Source of the DNA: Blastomonas fulva
GTDB lineage: Bacteria > Pseudomonadota > Alphaproteobacteria > Sphingomonadales > Sphingomonadaceae
Assembly (NCBI RefSeq): GCF_003431825.1
Contig: NZ_CP020083.1
Span: forward strand, 62,001 to 126,000
Length of the DNA: 64,000 nt
Direction: 5' to 3'
Shown: piece after piece, positions 1 through 8,758 of the stretch
Layout: every line of letters begins with the position of its first letter
Position numbering within the stretch: the stretch's first letter is position 1
The notes under the pieces: generated by a model
Database searches by the model: none
The model's input: only the letters and a program-made list of their open reading frames with translations
Told to the model about the DNA's origin: nothing
Program-made: the position numbers and the translations under genes

Positions 1-705
1 CGCTCACTTTCGGTCGCCGACAGCGAACGGACGATGTCGTATGAAGCCGGCATCAAGACCGTGCTGTTCGATGGCCTCGCGCGCTTCAACCTGACCGGCT
101 ATTACTACAACACCGAAGACCTCCAGCTGACGGCGGTTGGCGGCGGTGGCAATGTCACCTCTTTGCTCAACGCCGATGACGTCGAAGGCTTTGGCTTCGA
201 AGCCGACCTTGCGGCGCGGCCTGCCGACGGGCTGGATCTCAGCATCGGCGTCGGTTTCAACGAAAATGAGATCAAGTCGCCGGGCCTCGGCGTGGCCGGC
301 TGCGGTTCGCCCTGCACCGTGCTCGACCCCGCCATTGCCGGACGTCCGGGCATCTTCTCCATCAACGGCAACCGCCTGCCGCAGTCGCCGAAATGGTCGC
401 TCAACTGGACCGCAGGCTATGCCATCCCTGTCGGCACTGGTGAGGTCTACGCGTTCACAGACTGGTATTATCGTTCGCGCATCCAGTTCTTCCTCTACGA
501 TTCGGTCGAATTCAGCGATGACAGCCTGATCGAAGGTGGTCTGCGGTTCGGCTATCGGACCAGCAACGGACGGCTCGATGTCGCAGCGTTCGTTCGCAAC
601 ATCACCAACAACACCTCGGCCACCGGCGGTATCGATTTCAACAACCTCACCGCTTATGTCAACGAGCCGCGCATCTTCGGGCTCGAAGTCGGCACCCGAT
701 TCTAG
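1..705 (+). CDS. TonB-dependent outer-membrane receptor, C-terminal part (5' end outside window)
   Basis: The reading frame is open from base 1, so the gene starts upstream of the window. The 234 visible residues look like the last strands of a TonB-dependent receptor barrel. They show alternating aromatic and polar strands (SYEAGIKT, FNLTGYYYNTED, SLNWTAGYAIP) and end in a C-terminal Phe (EVGTRF), the outer-membrane protein signature. Such receptors take up siderophores, sugars or other large substrates using TonB energy. The plug domain is not visible, so the substrate cannot be assigned. It converges with the minus-strand membrane protein one base downstream. Confidence 0.9.
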   Translation, partial: RSLSVADSERTMSYEAGIKTVLFDGLARFNLTGYYYNTEDLQLTAVGGGGNVTSLLNADDVEGFGFEADLAARPADGLDLSIGVGFNENEIKSPGLGVAGCGSPCTVLDPAIAGRPGIFSINGNRLPQSPKWSLNWTAGYAIPVGTGEVYAFTDWYYRSRIQFFLYDSVEFSDDSLIEGGLRFGYRTSNGRLDVAAFVRNITNNTSATGGIDFNNLTAYVNEPRIFGLEVGTRF

Positions 706-706
706 A

Positions 707-1147
707 TCATGAAGACGCGGCGGACACAGCCCTTGTGGCTGTGTTCCGCCGCATCAGCAGCAGGTACCAGCCAATCAGCACCGTGTTCGACAGAGCGTTG
801 CGCCAGAAACCGGTCGCGACCGAGAGTGCGCTGTCGACGACATACCATAACAGCAAGGCGGCGGTGATCCCGCGCCACAGCGCCAGTGCCTGCGCGGCGG
901 GCATGTCGCCGGTGCCGCGCACCACCGCGAGCACGGTCGCGCCCCAGCCCAGGGTCACTGCGCCCATTAGCGCCAGGCTGAAGCGCAGCGCCGGATCCCA
1001 GGTCACTGGTCCCGGGCCATCGAGAATATCGAACAGGATGTTGGCCATCTGCCCCGTGGCTTCGAACGCGCCGCTCATCAGCACCAGCCCGAAGACCATC
1101 ACCGCGCCGCACCAGAGCTGCATCTGTGCCTGCCATTTGCCGTTCAT
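707..1147 (-). CDS. Hypothetical small integral membrane protein, 146 aa
   Basis: I do not recognise a named family. The protein has about four hydrophobic segments (roughly residues 10-30, 54-77, 86-105 and 117-133) with short polar loops. That layout resembles small uncharacterised membrane proteins of sphingomonads. The ATG at 1147 is preceded by a purine-rich GGGAG about 10 bases upstream. It is a single gene, convergent with the TonB receptor and divergent from the extensin-like gene. Coding is supported by length, frame bias and clean membrane topology. No function is claimed. Confidence 0.7.
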   Translation of the reverse strand: MNGKWQAQMQLWCGAVMVFGLVLMSGAFEATGQMANILFDILDGPGPVTWDPALRFSLALMGAVTLGWGATVLAVVRGTGDMPAAQALALWRGITAALLLWYVVDSALSVATGFWRNALSNTVLIGWYLLLMRRNTATRAVSAASS

Positions 1148-1269
1148 GTCTCAAGTCTCCCATTGGGTTTCTATTGCCCCCGGTTACGCCGCGGACATGC
1201 ACACGAACAATTACGCTGCAGGTAATCGCGCTGCATCCTTATGCCGCATGCCTGCGTAAGCTGCGCCAT

Positions 1270-2001
1270 ATGCGCATTCCCAACATCATCGGTCTGGCCC
1301 GGCGTCTGATCTGGTTCGCGATTGTGGCGTTCGCCCTGCTTGTCCTGTTTGCCTGGCTGAAGCCGGGCCGCGAGGACATGCCGTGGACGCCGTTGTCGCT
1401 AAGCGAACCCATCGGCATGTCCACCGGGCGCAAGATCGTGGCACTGACCGACGATCGCGACCAGTGCCTCGCGCTGCTTGAGGGCTCGGGGCTCGATTTC
1501 ACCCCGTCGGAACCGTTTGGCGCGGACCAGTGCCGGGTGGAAGACGCGGTGCGCGCCTCATCCGGCCAGCCGTTGCTGCCGCTCGCCCCCGCCTCGGTCG
1601 CGCCGTCGTGCCCGATGGCGATCGGCCTGCTGATCTGGCAGGCACAGGTGGTGCAGCCCCAGGCGCAGGAAATCTTGGGCAGCAGGGTCAGCCGGATCGA
1701 GACCTTCGGCAGCTATTCGTGCCGCCGCATGTATGGGCGCAGCGAGGGCGCGTGGAGCGAGCACTCGACAGCCGACGCGCTCGACGTCAGCGGCTTCGTG
1801 CTCGAGGACGGGAGGCGCATCTCGGTGCTGAACGACTGGTTCGGCGGGGATGACAAGGCGCTGTTCCTCAAGCGCGTGCGTGATGGGGCGTGCGAGCTGT
1901 TCTCGACCACGCTCTCGCCCGACTACAACGCCGCGCATGCCGACCATTTCCATTTCGACCTCGCCAATCGCGGCGCGATGGGCTGGAGCGCGTGCCGGTA
2001 A
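1270..2001 (+). CDS. Extensin-like C-terminal domain protein (M15-like fold), membrane anchored
   Basis: About 243 residues. An N-terminal hydrophobic stretch (residues about 10-30) serves as signal or anchor. It is followed by an extensin-like C-terminal domain with the conserved HSTADALDVSGF and HADHFHFD segments, which resemble the metal-ligand motifs of D,D-carboxypeptidase-like peptidases. A C-x-M motif (SCPMAIG) opens the domain. It probably acts on the cell envelope, but the substrate is unknown. The frame is open further upstream (to 1126). I chose the ATG at 1270 because it sits directly before the hydrophobic segment. Confidence 0.85.
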   Translation: MRIPNIIGLARRLIWFAIVAFALLVLFAWLKPGREDMPWTPLSLSEPIGMSTGRKIVALTDDRDQCLALLEGSGLDFTPSEPFGADQCRVEDAVRASSGQPLLPLAPASVAPSCPMAIGLLIWQAQVVQPQAQEILGSRVSRIETFGSYSCRRMYGRSEGAWSEHSTADALDVSGFVLEDGRRISVLNDWFGGDDKALFLKRVRDGACELFSTTLSPDYNAAHADHFHFDLANRGAMGWSACR

Positions 2002-2002
2002 T

Positions 2003-2674
2003 TTACTCGCGGCCCGCGCGGATCGCGGCACCCGCAGCAATCGGGCAGATCACGGTGAGCAGCAGGCTGGCCGCCGCGAGCAGCAGCAGCCCGTTCTGGC
2101 TACCGGGCGCCAGGCTTCCCGCCCCGAAAATCAGCAGAGGCACCGCGAGCGGAAGCAGCAGCAGCCCGCCCAGTGCCGCGCCATGGCGAAGCCCTGCGGT
2201 GAGCGCGGCGATCATCACGCCGAGCGCGGCAAGCGCAGGTGTCGCGCAGGCCAGCCCGATCTCGATGGTCAGCAATTGCTCGGATGTCTGGCCCAGCAAC
2301 CCGGCCGAAATCACCGCCGCGAGCATCAGCGGCGGGCCGAAGCTCAGCCAGTGGCCGATGGTCTTGGCGAGCGCAATCAGCTCTTCGGACAACCCGCGCA
2401 CGACATATTGATCGATCATCCCCTGGTCCATATCGGCCTGCACCAGCCGGTCGATCGGCAGGATGCTGGCGAGCAGCGCCGCGACCCAGATCACCCCGCC
2501 CCCGGTGCGCCCCAGCAATTGCGCATCGGGCCCCACCGCGAACGGATAGATCGTCGCCACCGCGAGGAAGAAGATGATCGGCATGATGAACCCCGCCGAT
2601 CCGCGCGTGCCGCCGCCCAGCCCGAAGGCCAGCATCAGCTCGCGCCGGATCAGCGTGCCCAATGCGCCGATCAT
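2003..2674 (-). CDS. ccmB: Heme exporter protein CcmB
   Basis: 223 residues with six hydrophobic segments, matching the usual CcmB length of about 220. CcmB is the membrane subunit of the CcmAB complex that, with CcmC and CcmD, releases heme-loaded CcmE for cytochrome c maturation. Its start overlaps the ccmA stop in an ATGA arrangement, so the two are translationally coupled. ccmC is not adjacent: the next gene downstream is the convergent extensin-like gene. Confidence 0.93.
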   Translation of the reverse strand: MIGALGTLIRRELMLAFGLGGGTRGSAGFIMPIIFFLAVATIYPFAVGPDAQLLGRTGGGVIWVAALLASILPIDRLVQADMDQGMIDQYVVRGLSEELIALAKTIGHWLSFGPPLMLAAVISAGLLGQTSEQLLTIEIGLACATPALAALGVMIAALTAGLRHGAALGGLLLLPLAVPLLIFGAGSLAPGSQNGLLLLAAASLLLTVICPIAAGAAIRAGRE

Positions 2675-3318
2675 GCGGGCTCTTCCGGCACGATCGCGGG
2701 AACGAATTCGGCCAGCGGCAGCGTCTGCGCGCCTGCCAGCGGCAGCGGCTGGTGCGAGGCAGCGAGCACGATCCCGCCGCCCGCGCGGTGCGCCGCCATC
2801 AGCGTACCCAGCCGTTCGATCGACGCGGTGTCGAGGCCGTTGGCGGGCTCGTCGAGCAGCCAGAGGGGAGCGCGCGAAAGCTCAATACGTGCGAGCAGCG
2901 CACGCTTGCGCTGCCCGGTCGAAAGGAAGCGCACCGGCACATCGGCAAGGTGGGCGAGGTCCACTGCCAATAGGGCGCGCGCAATGTCTCCGGTATCGGT
3001 GCCGTCGAGCTGCGCCCAATGTGCGAGCGCGCGGGCCAGCGGCTGACCCTGATCGAGAGCAACGCGTTCATCGGCCAGCGCCATCCGCCCGGTCACGTCG
3101 AGCGTACCGGCATAGGCAGGCAGCAGCCCGGCCAGCACGCGGATCAGGCTGGACTTGCCCAGGCCATTGGGGCCGGTGACATGCAGCGCCTCGCCTGCCT
3201 TCAGCGCGAACGAGACGCCGCGAAACAGCATCCGGCCGCCGCGCACACAGGCAAGCCCGGTGCATTCCAGCGCTGCGTCCGCGTCAAAGTCCTTGGTTTG
3301 TGCAGCTTCTTGCGCCAT
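2671..3318 (-). CDS. ccmA: Cytochrome c biogenesis heme exporter ATPase CcmA
   Basis: About 215 residues forming one ABC ATPase domain. It has Walker [10 protein letters not shown], signature LSTGQRKR and Walker [13 protein letters not shown]. The LSTGQ signature with Arg/Lys following is typical of CcmA. It energises CcmB at the inner membrane during c-type cytochrome maturation. The frame extends 16 codons upstream of the chosen ATG at 3318. I preferred the internal start because the upstream residues do not belong to the family. It is divergent from the dehydratase gene across a gap of about 50 bases that must hold both promoters. Confidence 0.93.
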   Translation of the reverse strand: MAQEAAQTKDFDADAALECTGLACVRGGRMLFRGVSFALKAGEALHVTGPNGLGKSSLIRVLAGLLPAYAGTLDVTGRMALADERVALDQGQPLARALAHWAQLDGTDTGDIARALLAVDLAHLADVPVRFLSTGQRKRALLARIELSRAPLWLLDEPANGLDTASIERLGTLMAAHRAGGGIVLAASHQPLPLAGAQTLPLAEFVPAIVPEEPA

Positions 3319-3371
3319 CTGCACCGCAGATAGGCGCAATTGCCGCCCGCTGCCAAGAGGAGACACATGCG

Positions 3372-3659
3372 ATGGTCACCAAACTTACCGATGTCGAGCG
3401 TACCACCGCGCTGGCCGCGCTTCCCGAATGGACGCCCGAACCCGTGCGCGATGGCATCACCCGCACGTTCAAGTTCACCGATTTCGTCGAAGCCTTCGGC
3501 TTCATGACACGCGTTGCGATCCTCGCCGAAAAGGCCGATCACCACCCCGAATGGTCGAACGTCTACAGCCGGGTGGAAATCCTGCTCACCACGCACGATG
3601 CAGGCGGGCTTTCGCAGCGCGATATCGACCTTGCGACCCAGATCGACGCGCTGATCTGA
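3372..3659 (+). CDS. phhB: 4a-hydroxytetrahydrobiopterin dehydratase (pterin-4a-carbinolamine dehydratase)
   Basis: 95 residues, the standard length for this small enzyme. The active-site block [13 protein letters not shown] holds the conserved His-His-Pro, and a later [10 protein letters not shown] segment is also typical. It dehydrates 4a-hydroxytetrahydropterin, recycling the cofactor of aromatic amino acid hydroxylases. In bacteria without such a hydroxylase it may serve in molybdopterin or other pterin metabolism. No hydroxylase lies nearby. The ATG at 3372 gives the family length, whereas the upstream in-frame start adds a non-conserved extension. Confidence 0.92.
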   Translation: MVTKLTDVERTTALAALPEWTPEPVRDGITRTFKFTDFVEAFGFMTRVAILAEKADHHPEWSNVYSRVEILLTTHDAGGLSQRDIDLATQIDALI

Positions 3660-3774
3660 CACCGGCATCCGGGCTTTCAGCGGCCATTGTGCAGGCCGCA
3701 TGCTCTCTATACGATGCAGTCCGGACCGACCCTGCATGAACGGGGCGGCAAGCCACTGTGGAGAGAGAGAGCTT

Positions 3775-5481
3775 ATGGCAGACGACACCCCGAACCTGGT
3801 CGAAGAGGCAGCGCAGCACACCACCGCGCTGGGGCCATTGATGGGGCTGGCACGCGAGGATTTCATCGGCGCGATCGGGCTGCTGCTGCGCGAGACCGCG
3901 AGCGATCCGGCGCGCACGATGCGGCATGCCCAGTCGTTTTCGGAAGATGTCGTCAAGATCATGATGGGCCAGTCGGAGCTGTCGCCGGACCCCAAGGACA
4001 AGCGCTTCATGGACCCGGCCTGGCGGTTCAACCCGTTCTACAAGGCGGGCGCGCAATATTATCTCGCGGTGCAGAAGGGCATGAAGACCTGGATCGACGA
4101 GCTCGAGCTCGATGCGCTCGAACGCGATCGCGCCAACTTCATCTCGGCGATCATCATCGATGCGCTGGCGCCGACCAACACGCTGATCGGCAACCCGATG
4201 GCGCAGAAGCGCATCGTGGATTCCGGCGGGCTGTCGCTGCTCAAGGGGCTGAAGAACGCCTATAACGACATGGTCTACAACGACGGCATGGTCAGCCAGG
4301 TCGACAAGAAGCCGTTCACGATCGGCGAGAATGTCGCGACCTCCAAGGGCAACGTCGTCTATCGCGACGAGATCATGGAGCTGGTGCATTATGCGCCCTC
4401 GACCGACGAGGTCTATGCGATCCCGCAGCTGACCATCCCGCCGCAGATCAACAAGATGTACATCAACGATCTGTCGCCAGAGAAATCGGTGGTGAAGTGG
4501 CAGGTCGACAACGGCATCCAGACCTTCGTCATCTCGTGGCGCAACCCGCAAAAGGAGCACGGCCACTGGGCGATGGCGGATTACATCGCCGCGTGCACCC
4601 GCGCGATCGACGTGGTGTGCGAGGTGACCGGATCGAAGAAGGTGAACGTCTCGGGCGGGTGCTCGGGCGGGCAGACGCTGGCGATGCTGCTTTCCAAGCT
4701 CAAGGCCTCGGGCGACGATCGCATCGGCGCGGTGACCTTGATGGTGTGCGTGCTGCACCCCAAGCAGACCGATATCGAGGCAGGATCGCTGATGAGCGAC
4801 AACGGCCTTGCGCTCGCCAAGCAGCGCGCGGCCAAGCAGGGCGTCATCAAGGGCAGCGACCTGTCGCGCGGCTTTGCCTGGCTGCGCCCCAACGACCTGA
4901 TCTGGAACTATGTCATCAACAACTATCTTATGGGCGAGGATCCGCCCGCGTTCGACGTCTTGTTCTGGAATGCGGATGCCACCAACCTGTCGGCCAGCCT
5001 GATGGGAGACTTTCTTACCATCTTCGAAACGCTCGCCTTCACCCGCAAGGGCGAGGTCGAGATGGTCGACCACAAGATCGACCTGTCGAAGGTGACCAAC
5101 GACCTGTTCATCCTGGGCGGGGTGACCGATCACATCACCCCGTGGCGCGCGTGCTATCGCTCGACCCAGTTGTTCGGATCGAAGAATGTCGACTTCATCC
5201 TCTCGCAATCGGGGCATATGCAGGCGATCCTCAACCCGCCGACCAACCCCAAGGCCAAGTATTTCCGCATGAAGGGCAACACGCCCACCAAGGCAGGCAA
5301 GACCCCGGCGGATGTCGACGACTGGCTGTCCAAGGCCGAAGAGGTCAAGGGCAGCTGGTGGCCTTACTGGATGGAATGGGTGCAGGCGCGCTCGGGCGAG
5401 AAGGTCGCCGCGCCCGCCAGCACCGGCAGCAAGAAACACCCCGCGCTGGAACCTGCGCCGGGTCTGTATGTATTGGAGTAG
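3775..5481 (+). CDS. phaC: Poly(3-hydroxyalkanoate) synthase, class II-like
   Basis: 568 residues. An alpha/beta-hydrolase synthase with the lipase-like box GGCSGG (nucleophile Cys), the catalytic Asp in GGVTDHITPW and the catalytic His in SGHMQAI. The stretch around FAWLRPNDLIWNYVINNYL and PPAFDVLFWNAD resembles Pseudomonas class II (medium-chain-length) synthases more than class I enzymes. It polymerises (R)-3-hydroxyacyl-CoA into storage granules. The start at 3775 has a purine-rich GGAGAGAGAG just upstream. A depolymerase gene follows. Assignment as a PHA synthase is firm; the substrate class is inferred from motif memory. Confidence 0.92.
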   Translation: MADDTPNLVEEAAQHTTALGPLMGLAREDFIGAIGLLLRETASDPARTMRHAQSFSEDVVKIMMGQSELSPDPKDKRFMDPAWRFNPFYKAGAQYYLAVQKGMKTWIDELELDALERDRANFISAIIIDALAPTNTLIGNPMAQKRIVDSGGLSLLKGLKNAYNDMVYNDGMVSQVDKKPFTIGENVATSKGNVVYRDEIMELVHYAPSTDEVYAIPQLTIPPQINKMYINDLSPEKSVVKWQVDNGIQTFVISWRNPQKEHGHWAMADYIAACTRAIDVVCEVTGSKKVNVSGGCSGGQTLAMLLSKLKASGDDRIGAVTLMVCVLHPKQTDIEAGSLMSDNGLALAKQRAAKQGVIKGSDLSRGFAWLRPNDLIWNYVINNYLMGEDPPAFDVLFWNADATNLSASLMGDFLTIFETLAFTRKGEVEMVDHKIDLSKVTNDLFILGGVTDHITPWRACYRSTQLFGSKNVDFILSQSGHMQAILNPPTNPKAKYFRMKGNTPTKAGKTPADVDDWLSKAEEVKGSWWPYWMEWVQARSGEKVAAPASTGSKKHPALEPAPGLYVLE

Positions 5482-5488
5482 GACATTG

Positions 5489-5517
5489 CAAACCCTCCTC
5501 GTTATGGGGAGGGTTTG
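5489..5517 (+). promoter_or_regulatory. Perfect hairpin between phaC and phaZ
   Basis: The arms CAAACCCTCC (5489-5498) and GGAGGGTTTG (5508-5517) pair over 10 bases with a 9-base loop, starting 7 bases after the phaC stop. There is no T-run after the stem, so it is not a classical terminator. It could stabilise the phaC mRNA 3' end or lower expression of phaZ relative to phaC. Confidence 0.55.
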
Positions 5518-5549
5518 AACGTGCATATATCAACCGACAGGAATTTCCT

Positions 5550-6383
5550 TTGGCCAGCAAACCCAAGCCCACCGCCTCCAACGGCCCCGAGATCACCATG
5601 GAAGTGGCCGACGGGCGCACGCTGCGCGTTGCGCGCTGGCGCTTTGACGAGGGGCTGACCAAGCCGCCCCTGCTGTTCTTCAACGGCATCGGCGCGAACA
5701 TGGAAGCGGTCGCCCCGTTCGCCGAGATGATGGAGGAACGCCCGTTCATCACCTTCGACATGCCCGGTGTTGGCGGATCGCCCGATCCCAAGGTGCCGTA
5801 CAACGCCTTTCTGATGTCGCGCATCGCCTGGCTGCTGCTTGACCGGTTCGGGATCGAGAGCGTCGATGTGATGGGGGTGAGCTGGGGCGGCGCGATGGCG
5901 CAGCACTTTGCGCTCCAGCATTCGGGCAGCGTCAACCGGCTGGTGCTGGCCGCGACCACCGCGGGCATGTTCATGATCCCGGGCAACATCTCAGCGCTCA
6001 GCAAGATGGCCGATCCGCGTCGCTATATCGACCCCAGCTATATGGAGAAGCATTTCGCGACGCTGTATGGCGGATCGACCGAAGGCGCGACGGGTCACAC
6101 CGGCCGCATCACCCCGCCGTCCAAGACGGGCTATTTCTACCAGCTGCTTGCGATGATCGGCTGGACCAGCGCGCCGTTCCTGCCGTTCCTCGGCAAGCCG
6201 ACGCTGATCCTGATGGGCGGCGACGACCAGATCGTTCCGGTCGCCAACGGCCACATTCTCAAGACGCTGATCCCCAATGCCGAACTCAAGATCATCGACG
6301 ATGGCGGGCATCTGTTCATGCTCAGCCATCTCGACGAAAGCCTGGAGGCGATCCGCGCGCATCTTGATGCGGTAGAAGAATAA
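5550..6383 (+). CDS. phaZ: Intracellular medium-chain-length PHA depolymerase
   Basis: 277 residues, an alpha/beta hydrolase close to Pseudomonas PhaZ. Shared features are LLFFNGIGANMEAVAPF, PGVGGSPDP, the lipase box GVSWGG (nucleophile Ser), a YGG segment, LGWTS-like GWTSAPFLP, and the catalytic His in DDGGHLFML. It degrades intracellular PHA granules, opposing the synthase encoded 68 bases upstream. No ATG fits the N-terminus. I chose TTG at 5550, which has an AGGA about 9 bases upstream and gives the family length. The frame remains open upstream, antisense-like through phaC, and that part is not coding. Confidence 0.9.
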   Translation: MASKPKPTASNGPEITMEVADGRTLRVARWRFDEGLTKPPLLFFNGIGANMEAVAPFAEMMEERPFITFDMPGVGGSPDPKVPYNAFLMSRIAWLLLDRFGIESVDVMGVSWGGAMAQHFALQHSGSVNRLVLAATTAGMFMIPGNISALSKMADPRRYIDPSYMEKHFATLYGGSTEGATGHTGRITPPSKTGYFYQLLAMIGWTSAPFLPFLGKPTLILMGGDDQIVPVANGHILKTLIPNAELKIIDDGGHLFMLSHLDESLEAIRAHLDAVEE

Positions 6384-6395
6384 CACCACTCTCCC

Positions 6396-6475
6396 GTCAC
6401 CCCCGCGCACGCGGGGGTCCCGCTTCTCCGCCGACGATGGCGGAAAGCGGGATTCCCAAGTTCGCGGGAATGACG
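6396..6475. repeat. REP-like palindromic repeat, family A copy 1
   Basis: An 80-base unit with two nested stems: CCCCCGCG/CGCGGGGG, then TCCCGCTT paired with AAGCGGGA, ending in TTCGCGGGAATGACG. A second copy lies at 15961-16040. It fills the gap between the convergent phaZ and glcB genes and may act as a bidirectional transcription end. Confidence 0.8.
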
Positions 6476-6493
6476 ACGGAGTATGCGTAAGGC

Positions 6494-8596
6494 CTAGCCC
6501 GCCTTCACCCTCTGGCGATAGGCGTGCAGCAAGGGCTCGGTGTAGCCGCTCGGCTGCTCGACACCCTTGAACACCAGATCGCGCGCTGCCTGAAAGGCGA
6601 GCGAGCCTTCGGGGTCGCTCGCCATCGCGCGGTACAGCGGATCGCCCGCATTCTGCGCATCGACCTTGGCCGCCATCCGCAGCAATGCTGCATCGACTTC
6701 CTCAGCGGTGCACACGCCGTGCAACAGCCAGTTGGCGAGCGCCTGGCTCGAGATGCGCAGCGTCGCGCGGTCCTCCATCAGACCGACATCGTGGATGTCG
6801 GGGACCTTCGAGCATCCGATGCCCTGATCGACCCAGCGCACGACATAGCCCAGAATACCTTGCGCGTTGTTGTCCAACTCGGCGCGGATGTCGTCAGGCG
6901 ACCAGTTCTGCCCCGCGGCAAGCGGGATGCTGAGCAGCGGCTCGAGCGTTGGCACCGGTTGGGCAGCGATCTCGGCGCGGCGTGCGAAGACATCGACCTT
7001 GTGATAGTGCATCGCGTGCAGCGTTGCGGCGGTGGGCGACGGCACCCAGGCGGTGTTCGCGCCGGTCAGCGGGTGACCGATCTTCTGTTCCATCATGTCG
7101 GCCATCATGTCGGGCGCAGCCCACATCCCCTTGCCGATCTGCGCCTTGCCATCGAGCCCGCATTTAAGCCCGATGCCGACATTGCGCGCCTCGTAAGACT
7201 TGATCCAGTCCGAGGTCTTCATGTCGCCCTTGCGGACCATCGCGCCTGCCTGCATCGAGGTGTGGATCTCGTCACCGGTGCGATCGAGGAAGCCGGTGTT
7301 GATGAACACGATGCGGTTGCGCACAGAATGGATGCACGCAGCCAGATTGGCCGATGTCCGCCGTTCCTCGTCCATCACGCCGACCTTGATGGTGTAGCGC
7401 GCGAGGCCCAGGATGTCCTCGACCGCATCGAAAAGATCGTTGGTGAAGCCGCACTCTTCGGGCCCGTGCATCTTGGGCTTGACGATGTAGATCGATCCGG
7501 CGCGGCTGTTCGAATAGCGGCCCAGCCCCTTGAGGTCGTGACAGCCGATCGCGCTGGTGAACACCGCGTCAAGGATGCCCTCGGGCGCTTCGGATCCATC
7601 GGCGAGCAGCACCGCCGGGTTGGTCATCAGATGGCCGACATTGCGCACGAACAGCACGCTGCGCCCCGGCAGGGTGAAGGCGGTGCCATCGGGCGCGACA
7701 TAGCTGCGGTCCGGTTCGAGCGCGCGGGTCAGCGTCTTGCCGCCCTTGGGAAAGCTTGCCTCCAAATCGCCACGCATCAGGCCCAGCCAGTTGGTGTAGG
7801 CGGTGATCTTGTCCTCGGCATCGACCGCGGCGACCGAATCTTCCATGTCGACAATCGTCGTCAGCGCAGCTTCGAGCAGCACATCGGCGATCCCCGCCTT
7901 GTCGTCCTTGCCGATCGGGCTGGCGGGATCGATCACGATTTCGATATGCAAACCGTTATGGCGCAGCAGCAGGTTGGCGCCATTCGTGCCGACCAGCTGT
8001 GCAGGATCGGCGAGCACCGGCGTGCCGCCGGCAAATTCCACCCAGCTGCCGTCTGCGAGCGGCACGGCTTCATCGAGGAACGCCTTGGCCGCCTTGACCA
8101 CCGCGGCGCCTCGCACCGCGTCATAGCCACCAGGCTGCGCCGGGGCCGCGTCCAGCGCGTCGGTGCCGTAATAGGCGTCATACAGGCTGCCCCAGCGCGC
8201 ATTGGCGGCGTTGAGCACGAAACGGTCGTTGAGCGAGGGCACGACCAGCTGCGGGCCAGCCATCGTGGCGATTTCCGGATCGACATTATTGGTGCCGATG
8301 GCGAACGGCTGCGGCTCGGTCACCAGATAGCCGATGTCGTACAGGAAGGTGCGGTATTCCATGGCGTTGAGCGGTTGGCCCTTGCGCGCACGGTGCCAGT
8401 CGTCGATCTTGGCCTGAAGGTCCTCGCGCTTGTCGAGCAGCGCCCGGTTGACGGGAACGAACCGGTCGAGCAGCGCGGCGAAATCCGCCCAGAAGCGGTC
8501 TGCGTCGAGCGCCAGCGGGGCCAGCACCGAATCGGTGATGAAGCCGTGCAGCGCAGAATCGATGCTGATGCCGTTGCTCTGGATATAGTCGCTCAT
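6494..8596 (-). CDS. glcB: Malate synthase G
   Basis: 700 residues, close to the roughly 720 of malate synthase G. The N-terminus [13 protein letters not shown] and segments such as [33 protein letters not shown] and [14 protein letters not shown] are characteristic. It condenses glyoxylate with acetyl-CoA to malate, the second step of the glyoxylate route for growth on acetate, glycolate or fatty acids. The ATG at 8596 has AGAGGA upstream. The frame is open far upstream, antisense to the M20 gene, and that extension is a shadow. No isocitrate lyase is in the window. Confidence 0.95.
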   Translation of the reverse strand: MSDYIQSNGISIDSALHGFITDSVLAPLALDADRFWADFAALLDRFVPVNRALLDKREDLQAKIDDWHRARKGQPLNAMEYRTFLYDIGYLVTEPQPFAIGTNNVDPEIATMAGPQLVVPSLNDRFVLNAANARWGSLYDAYYGTDALDAAPAQPGGYDAVRGAAVVKAAKAFLDEAVPLADGSWVEFAGGTPVLADPAQLVGTNGANLLLRHNGLHIEIVIDPASPIGKDDKAGIADVLLEAALTTIVDMEDSVAAVDAEDKITAYTNWLGLMRGDLEASFPKGGKTLTRALEPDRSYVAPDGTAFTLPGRSVLFVRNVGHLMTNPAVLLADGSEAPEGILDAVFTSAIGCHDLKGLGRYSNSRAGSIYIVKPKMHGPEECGFTNDLFDAVEDILGLARYTIKVGVMDEERRTSANLAACIHSVRNRIVFINTGFLDRTGDEIHTSMQAGAMVRKGDMKTSDWIKSYEARNVGIGLKCGLDGKAQIGKGMWAAPDMMADMMEQKIGHPLTGANTAWVPSPTAATLHAMHYHKVDVFARRAEIAAQPVPTLEPLLSIPLAAGQNWSPDDIRAELDNNAQGILGYVVRWVDQGIGCSKVPDIHDVGLMEDRATLRISSQALANWLLHGVCTAEEVDAALLRMAAKVDAQNAGDPLYRAMASDPEGSLAFQAARDLVFKGVEQPSGYTEPLLHAYRQRVKAG

Positions 8597-8758
8597 TCCC
8601 GGTCCTCTTTGCTTGTGACGGTCCCCTAGGCGCGGCGCGCCAGAGGAGATGCAAGGTAATTTCCGGGGGAGGAATGGCGCACAGCCTATGGCAACGCAAG
8701 GCGTCAAAGTAAATCCGCTTTTGCCCGCTACGGGTGGTAGGATGCGACCAACCGGGCT

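Noticed and set aside
1126..1269. N-terminal extension of the extensin-like protein
   Set aside because: It would place 48 unconserved residues ahead of the signal or anchor segment. The ATG at 1270 fits the membrane segment.
3586..5526. 646-codon minus-strand frame opposite phaC
   Set aside because: It is a shadow of the synthase, with Arg/His/Gly-rich sequence and no family resemblance.
4497..5549. Open frame running into phaZ from upstream
   Set aside because: It overlaps phaC in another frame and has shadow-like composition. The real depolymerase begins at the TTG at 5550.
6524..8629. 701-codon plus-strand frame opposite glcB
   Set aside because: The minus-strand malate synthase is certain. 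The plus frame lacks any motif.
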